Positions 57,375-64,000 of a DNA stretch of 64,000 nucleotides are shown here, piece after piece (within the stretch, counting starts at the first letter, position 1; every line of letters starts with the position of its first letter). The notes below the pieces were generated by a model. The model ran no database searches. It was not told where the DNA came from and saw only the letters and a list, made by a program, of their open reading frames with translations. Source of the DNA: Ranitomeya variabilis (Eukaryota; Chordata; Amphibia; Anura; Dendrobatidae). Made by a program: the position numbers and the translations under genes. The DNA is taken from contig NC_135235.1 of NCBI RefSeq assembly GCF_051348905.1, positions 296,284,631 through 296,348,630 of the forward strand, written 5' to 3'.

Positions 57375-59555
57375 ACCACAATTGGAATCTCTGATATTAG
57401 GCAAGTTTGGGTTCGGACTTGACCCTTCCTCCATGCAAATGAGGGATCGCCAGGGAACAACTGAGGATGTATCTTCATATTGTTGTGAGATTATTACTTA
57501 TCTATACTCAATAATATAATGATATTTATTTGAGTTATCCTCTTTATATGCACACCTTCAATGTTTTGCTTAAGCATTATTACACCAACCGGCGTTTTCT
57601 GACTTTGTGGTGTTGCGTAACAGGATGTTTCTTACTATTTATAAGCAGCATGCTACTTTTTGGTTATTGGCCGGGACCTTTTATATTTATTTTAAATTTT
57701 ACCTAATAAAGATTGTAGTAATAGCAAATAGTGGGATAAAAACAATTTATTGATAATAGGAATACCAAAGAAAAGGTATAATGCACAGATTTAAGAAAAT
57801 ATATGGGACCCTACTACATGAGTATAACATGCCGGTGATTAGGAGGGGCATACCCCTGGATATATGGGTTGCCACTGGAAAATTAAATATTAATGTTCCC
57901 GGGAATATTGACAACTAGGTGTTACCAGTTTGTGGTGTGAGGAGAAGTGGTATGGAGCAGCCTCAGCTGGCACCGAATCAATGGGGACTGTGGCATTATA
58001 TTGATGCCAGTGACGTACATGGTGTCTTATGTGACCCCGTGATGCCAAATTAACGGCAGAATATCGAAGTCTGGGTGGGGAGTTGTGGCAGGAGGAGGGG
58101 TAGACTTGGACAAGCAAGTATGATCTTGTATTAAATTTTAAGCCCTTCTGAGAGCTCAAAAGAATCCAAAATGGCGTCCAAATGGCGAATTAAAATTTTT
58201 GTGGCAAATTCATACCAAAATGTAGTTTTTTTCTTTTTTTTTTTTTTTTAAGTTGGTCCACTAATCTCTTCTTCCCACTATCCTTACACACAAAACAGTG
58301 AAATGCAGGGTTGCTCCCGCCAGTACGGTAGTGTGTAATATTAGGTAAACCCCACAGGTAAATAAGGGGAATATAAACTCACATACTTCAGCATTGCAGA
58401 GGTACAAACTTGATCCTAAGAAAAGCAGCAGTTGTTTTCACCGAGTGGTAATTTGGTTTCTCCTTTCAGTTGCCCAAGGATATATCTAGCTGACCTTTGG
58501 TTGTTCAGGCACATCTGGCATCAGCCCAAAAGGAGTAAACATGGTCACTTTGTATGACTTAGCTGATCTAAAATGACAGTGCTTTTTTATGACTAAACTT
58601 TCCTCATCCTAGCCCTTCATGTCTTGGTCAGGTCAACAGCCAGCTTCTTGGCCAACTTTTCCCTTAAATGTCCCTTGGCTGCATCCACCTCTGGGGTCTT
58701 TCAAAGTAAAACTGTTACTTAACTATCCCGACTCCAGCATTGGGCCTTGCTTCCTTCTCTTATAGCCATCTCCCTTTGTACTAGCCTGTGCCAGGTTACT
58801 TTGAAAACCATGAAACCATCTTTAAGGTCATCACCCAAGGCATGTTAAGGCCGGCTCAGGCATCCATGTGTGACTGAGTATTCAGGAAGCATTGCATTCA
58901 TTTACTAGGATATTTAAAGGAGTTTGTTGCAGCCTTTCAGATACATCCAGGTGAATAATCAACACATCAGCAAACACCAGTCTGCTATCCTGCAATCTGC
59001 AACTATTTCCTAGCTCAGTCATATATCTGGTAATACTTATAGCCTATACATATATTATTTCTGTGTGTAATTGCCTCTCTGCAACCAAGTTAACAAATTG
59101 CATTTATGTTTCTGTTTTTTAACCATATCCCTACTGCAAGTCCTTGATTGCATATGTATCGGCTGTTAATCATATTACTGCTGAAGTTCTGTACTGCATG
59201 TACTTCTCTGCTGCTCCTGTATGTGACTGCCCCTACTGCAATATCTGGTGCATACAGCTTCACTTGCCTCTCTGTTATCCCGTATCCGCTGATTTCTTGT
59301 ACCCCAATTTTCCCATTGCAGTCATTTCCCAAAACATAGTGAGGCTGACTCAGCGTTTCCCCTAGGTAGATTGGAGATTGAGTTGGACATTTATTCCTAG
59401 CTCTCTGCTAGCTGATAAAAGCAGGCTTAATATCCTGAGATAGAAATGAGGTGGCAACTTGGGAAACCTCGCTGGGGGGTTTATAGTCCATAATCAGGAA
59501 AAAATAGTGGTGATGGCCCTGCATAGACTCCTGGAACTGACAAAGGTCCGTAGTG
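57375..59555. other. Intergenic, no gene seen
   Basis: No exon or definite repeat. 57440-57720 is AT-rich and may be the continuation of the preceding element. A T-run lies at 58230-58250. Confidence 0.4.
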
Positions 59556-60226
59556 AGAAAAAAGCAGAGATGATTACCTGCTGAAGCCTCCAAACAAATG
59601 CACCAGCAGGGCGCATTGGACCCGATTAATGATGGCAACAACACAGGTACAAAAAATACCGATGAAACAACCACTTTCAATCCAGTATTGCTTGTTTGGC
59701 ATTAGTGCACAAAAAGATAAGCGATAATAGTCTGTATGTGGCATTGTTCACACAGGCAATGCAGAGCATCTGGTTTACAGCCTATTACTAACGCACATAC
59801 AGGCGGGCTGCCCAGTGCTACAGAATGCATGCTGTGTGAATAGAGGCCAAGATGGCTCTGTAAACTAGAGGCCTCTATTCACACAGCATGCATTTTGTAG
59901 CACTGGGCAGCCCACCTGTATGTGCGCTACTAATAGGCTGTAAACCAGATGCTCTGCATTGCCTGTGTGAACAATGCCACATACAGACTATTATCGCTTA
60001 TCTTTTTGTGCACTAATGCCAAACAACCAATACTGGATTGAAAGTGGTTGTTTCATCGGTATTTTTTGCACCTGTGTTGTTGCCATCATTAATCGGGTCC
60101 GATGCGCCCTGCTGGTGCATTTGTTTGGAGGCTTCAGCAGGTAACCATCTCTGCTTTTTTCTCTGTATTTTTTTGTCAATTTTCTGGAGGATTTTTAAGT
60201 CCTCTGTGCGTCTGTGAGCTTTTACT
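59556..60226 (+). mobile_element. Retro-insertion with inverted arms (element P3)
   Basis: Flanked by a 15-bp duplication CAAAGGTCCGTAGTG (59541-59555 and 60227-60241). Arms of 293 bp (59556-59848 and 59870-60162) are near-perfect complements around a 21-nt loop. A one-sided tail of 64 nt (60163-60226) follows. The left arm begins AGAAAAAAG directly at the duplication, as in P1 and P2. No hammerhead core seen. Confidence 0.72.
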
Positions 60227-60552
60227 CAAAGGTCCGTAGTGCAAACCTCTAGGGGTCCGCATTAGGGAGTAGGCCTCACCATTATCTGGCTATTTTTCCC
60301 ATGTCCTCTTAGAGGAACTGTACATTAAGAAGGTCACACCTAGGGTCCAAGGCAGCAGGTTCCTGTAACCTTTGGGTTGGAGAATTATTGCGTTGGGCCA
60401 GGTATACCAGTTTCATAGAGTGGAAGTTATAGATCTGTTCAATCCGCTGTCCAATTTTTCCTCAATCAGTAATAGGGTTTCAACCCTATGGGCATTATAG
60501 CTGTCCCCCTGCCATTGGGGGACATTTGTAATAAAACAACAGATTTGAGGTC

Positions 60553-61147
60553 TGTCATGTCGGACGCTGTTCATACTAGGGCATTCGATAGACAGCGGTA
60601 ATTCCGTTTTTGTCCACTATGCGCTCAGTGGCGTCGGCTAGATTTTATCTAGCTGGTCCGGGGTTAATTTAGCTGGTGCTCGGATTTGAAGCTGGGTCAC
60701 GCCCACTGCCTTTAAATTGTTCTTCTGAACATTGGGCGTCGCCGATTATAGCTTCTGTCTTGTGCATCTCGGTCTGAAGTGGTGGTCTAGGAGAAGGAGT
60801 ATCGTATCTGGTGGTGTATTTCCGTTTGTCATATTTTCTCCTTCCTATATTTGTATTTGTTTTGCCCTGTGCACTTAGGAATACACTATGTGTGACTGCG
60901 GCGTGGTGCATATTTTCCGTTATCCTTGTCTGTGCTAACTATGGGTATTGGTGTGTGGTCTCTTCACTGGGTGGTGGGTGGTGGTTTCAGCCTAGGGTTG
61001 AAACAGGAGACAGGGTGAGGATGGAGGCCCAGACATGCACACCATCAGTGTAAACTCTGGGAGAGGGTCAGTCAGGGTTTCCCAGAGTTGAGGGAAATCG
61101 CAGGAGCCCGGGTTATTAGCTCTTGCCTACCTAGGCTTCCCGTGACA
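60553..61147 (+). mobile_element. Solo LTR
   Basis: 595 bp, TGTCATGTCGGACGC to CTTCCCGTGACA, flanked by a perfect AGGTC duplication (60548-60552 and 61148-61152). No internal region. Family not resolved (gypsy- or ERV-like). Confidence 0.85.
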
Positions 61148-61152
61148 AGGTC

Positions 61153-61893
61153 CCCATGGAATTACATTATGTATACGATAAGACCGTAAGAAAAATCTAT
61201 AAGATCATAGACAACATTAACGAATGACCTACGGTGAACACTAGCACATCTGAAAGATCACTAAGTTGTGAGTAACTGAACCCAAACAAATAAGTAGCTT
61301 GGTGAAATTCCTTTTATTAGGCATTTACAGGTGTTCAACAGTAGTGGATTATCAAATGTTCTGGATTAATAGATAGTTGGGGAATGAAGTAAAGCTCTAG
61401 AGTCTGGAGAATCAAAAAAGTGCATGCCCCATATGAGAAAGTCACAACTAAATGTATGATCGATAAAGGCTCTAGTACAGATTTTTATACAATTGATAAA
61501 TTGACAATGTTTTGGATGTCAAGCACCTTTCTACTTCTCATTTAAGCACTGTGTCAAACATTTACACATCAATTGAAGAGGTACAGATATATGATACTGA
61601 CCGTGCTGCTATTGGTTGAAGAGTAGTTCCATACTCTTGGAGAAGTTCAAGTAGTTTTTTATTGATGCCTTTCAGGTTCGGATCTGACCTTTTTTCCAAA
61701 ACAAACTACAGATTAGATAACATTGACACATGTCATCATGTATGGACCTCATCTATCGAAACTTGAGTGAGATAAACCCTTGAGTAAAAGGTAATTTTAT
61801 AATAGAACTGAAAAAATAAAGCTGAAATTCATCGTTTGAAACAGAATAAGATTTTGGGTCATCTAAATCACCAATTTTTTTCACTTTTAAGAG
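61153..61893. other. 3' flank of gene C, no gene seen
   Basis: No exon accepted here. A minus-strand open stretch at 61562-61706 was rejected. Confidence 0.4.
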
Positions 61894-62650
61894 TTAAAGG
61901 TTTTTAATATAAGTAATAACATTATCCACAGCCAGCTTTCCAGAAACCGCATCAGGTTGATCAAAAAAGCTGACAATTCCATGGAAGCCATCTTTAACAT
62001 GATACCATGTGACCAGGACTCCATTGTCCTCCAACCGTTTCTTGTAGAGTATCCCATCATCGCGGAGAACATCAAACTCACATGTTAGTATGTAGGCCTG
62101 TGGTAGTTGCCGGATCACAGCATCATCAGAGAACAATGGAGAACATGGACGGTCAAGAACTTTCCTAATTTTCTCATAAACGTCTTTACTAAAGGGCGCC
62201 ATGATGTGAGGTTTGTAGCCTTCAACCTTAAATTCTTCAGAACCCAACCATTTACTTAATTTTTGTCTTACATCAGGAGGAACATGGCTGCCCTTCATCA
62301 TTTCTTTTGATAAAGAGAGATCACCACCTATATAGGTCAGTGAGTAGTATAAAGCATTTTCTCGGAGTAACAATGGGACCATCTTGTTTTGTTGGTAAGA
62401 TGGTACATTAAAGTCCGCCTTCTGGACCGATGGGTATATCAACACTTGGGCAAGAGGCTTTGGAATATCTGATCTACCCACAAGAGCTTGACAAACCCCA
62501 GCTGTAAGATTGCCCCCGGCACTGTCTCCACATATTATAACAGAAGAAGGATTGACTCCATGTTCTTCTGTCGTCTTCAGAAAGTGAACTGTAGCCACGA
62601 TACAGTCATCCAATGCAGCCGGGCATCTGTGTTTTGGGGCCAGACGGTAC
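61894..62650 (-). CDS. Gene C exon 4: AADACL4-like hydrolase, C-terminal domain
   Basis: 757 nt, opening at TTTTAG/GTAC and ending YIKNL and stop. It encodes YRLAPKHRCPAALDDC, the nucleophile motif GDSAGG, the acid in CEFDVLRDDG and the base in DGFHG, all intact. It is very similar to gene B exon 4 over its full length with the same length, so B and C are a recent tandem duplicate. Compared with B it keeps KWLGSEEF and differs around LVTWYHVKDGFHGIVSFF. The upstream exons lie outside the window except for the fragment at 63949. It is the third member of a cluster transcribed leftwards. Confidence 0.93.
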
Positions 62651-63204
62651 CTAAAATTATTAATCAAAATGTTTTTGTGAAACAAAGGTAAATACCTGAA
62701 TATTATAAGGTTCTCACAGGCATTGTTTACTACCTCTACCAAGTCTGGAGGTACTCTGCTTAAGGTATTAATAATTACCCCTGCATTTTTACACCATGTC
62801 CATTGACAGCAAGCCATGGTCAGGCTACTTCCTCCAGAGAGATAGAGATGTTTGCAGCTAATTCGTGCCCCAAGAATTAGAGTCGGGTCCTGAATTGGGG
62901 ACCCCCTAAATGATCAAAATGTTTCCGACACATAGATAGAGTTAACAGGTAAGTGATTGCCATGGGCAGCTTCTCCTCCCTTCTTGTGATATAGCCAGAA
63001 CCTACCTGTATCTGCAGTGACCAGAGCTAGATCCAATCGTTGCAGTTTGCACCCACCTTCTATCACCGTGCCTCCCTTTTTATTGTATATTTCATGGTAA
63101 ATTAAAGGGCGACATTCAAAACTACAGTTTATTTATGGCCCTTGAAAAAAATGGAATGAAAAAAAATCTAAATAAAAAAGCTGCTTAGAAAAAGCAGCTA
63201 TAAA
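62651..63204. other. Gene C intron 3, no feature seen
   Basis: Nothing recognised apart from intron sequence resembling gene B beside the exons. Confidence 0.4.
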
Positions 63205-63700
63205 TAATCTGTCAGCAGGATTTCACCCCCCTAAACTATTTATATGCACATGTAGCTATTTCAAAGACAAGTTCAGCTATACCTTTATTAGGGAAGTTCA
63301 GTCCTCTGTTACTAAGGAATCACCTTTTGAATTGATCTGCAACTGAGGCTAAAGAGCTATGATAGATCTGAAGCCTACGTCACTGCAGCTCTATCCCACA
63401 CCCAGTGCCACCTCCTTCTGCTTGACTGACAGCTTCTATGATCTGCGACCGTAAGCAAAGGAGTCCGTCAGTCAAGCAAGCAGGATGAAGCGACGATCTG
63501 TGCTGAATAGAGCTGGAGTGACAGATGCTTCAGATCTACCAAAGCTCTTCCATCTCAATTGCATATCAATTCAAATGGTGATTTCCCAGTAATGGAGGAA
63601 CGGACTGGACATGTAAAGGTATTGCTGGGCTTGTCTTTGAAAGAGGTACATGCACATATAAATAATTCAGGGGGAGTGAAGTTGACAGATTTCCTTTTAT
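63205..63700. repeat. MITE with inverted arms in gene C intron 3
   Basis: ATCTGTCAGCAGGATTTCAC is mirrored by AAGTTGACAGATT, and TATATGCACATGTAGCTATT by GGTACATGCACATATAAAT. The arms span about 130 bp. Confidence 0.75.
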
Positions 63701-63948
63701 TTACTTCCCCATTAGGACTTGTGTATACAAACTACTAAAGACAAAAATTTCGACAGTTCCCCACACAACCAAACAGACTTCACCTTTATAAATCGGATTG
63801 ATTGTTTGGGAAAACACTTTTGGAAATTAGTCGTCACATTACTGAAGGCTGAAGTGATGAACACATTGCACATAATACATCATACCTACATTATTACGGT
63901 AGTTTAATTATAATGTAAGGAAATGTTAGCAGAATGATGTCTCCTTAC

Positions 63949-64000
63949 CCAACAGAGACGACCACGGCTCCAGAATTTTTTGTTAGGTATCGGCAGAGAG
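63949..64000 (-). CDS. Gene C exon 3 (partial at window end)
   Basis: 52 of an expected 64 nt. It encodes LCRYLTKNSGAVVVSV up to donor GTAAGG. By analogy with gene B the exon would end at 64012, outside the window. Confidence 0.9.

Noticed and set aside
59556-60226. Hammerhead core in P3
   Set aside because: Only partial boxes (CTGCTGAAG, GATGAAAC) in the wrong arrangement.
61562-61706. Minus-strand open stretch of about 48 codons (DPNLKGINKKLLELLQEYG)
   Set aside because: Looks protein-like, but has no good acceptor, no counterpart in genes A or B and no recognised family. Length is within chance.
1-64000. CRISPR array
   Set aside because: The tandem arrays (22, 24, 28, 30 and 56 bp) have no unique spacers between repeats and lie in a eukaryotic locus.

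Overview
The window is vertebrate nuclear DNA, most likely from a frog or toad. Host exons are few and split by introns of several kb. The rest is mostly Tc1/mariner copies, hAT-type elements, palindromic TTAA-type MITEs, tRNA-type SINEs and large minisatellites. The assignment to anurans is an inference from this repeat spectrum and from the gene content. There is no sign of bacterial or phage gene organisation.

Host genes. All recognisable host exons are on the minus strand. Gene A (exons at 36314-36138, 26039-25814, 25613-25550, 19334-18563) is a complete four-exon arylacetamide deacetylase-like gene of the AADACL3/AADACL4 type; its exon phases join to exactly 412 codons plus stop. Gene B (53479-53303, 49434-49212, 44842-44779, 42915-42159) is a second complete copy of 406 codons. 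Gene C (62650-61894 plus part of an exon at 64000-63949) is a third copy that runs off the right end. Each copy keeps the HGGG oxyanion motif (where that exon is in view), the GDSAGG nucleophile motif, and the Asp and His of an alpha/beta-hydrolase triad. At 8093-7983 lies the first coding exon of CFAP107 (C1orf158), a ciliary microtubule inner protein. A canonical RFX X-box (8164-8177) sits 71 bp upstream of its start codon. In human, this gene neighbours AADACL4/AADACL3 in the same orientation, so the block appears syntenic.

Layout. 1-5290: a 22-bp minisatellite broken by two Tc1-like elements, one of which carries a nested retro-insertion with hammerhead-ribozyme-like arms. 5291-8370: relics and the CFAP107 exon. 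8372-17000: repeats, including a young BEL/Pao element (9591-16052, identical-looking LTRs) inserted in an older LTR-like repeat. 17000-36400: gene A, whose introns hold a hAT-type element full of minisatellite, a deleted Tc1, a solo LTR and a giant fold-back (29949-33050). 36400-42150: repeats and a 2.3-kb minisatellite of 28-bp period that flips orientation at its right edge. 42159-53480: gene B with several MITEs in its introns. 53785-56185: a second hAT-type element with internal minisatellites and a nested solo LTR. 56200-61900: repeats. 61894-64000: gene C.

The most notable patterns are: (i) three insertions with 14-15 bp target duplications that share one architecture (two inverted arms plus a one-sided tail), best explained as Penelope-like retroelements; (ii) hammerhead-like cores in two places; (iii) a U1-type 5' splice-site string (GGTGAGTAT) recurring inside otherwise different palindromic elements; (iv) two hAT elements with perfect 8-bp target duplications that each carry two back-to-back minisatellites; (v) the X-box/CFAP107/AADACL synteny.
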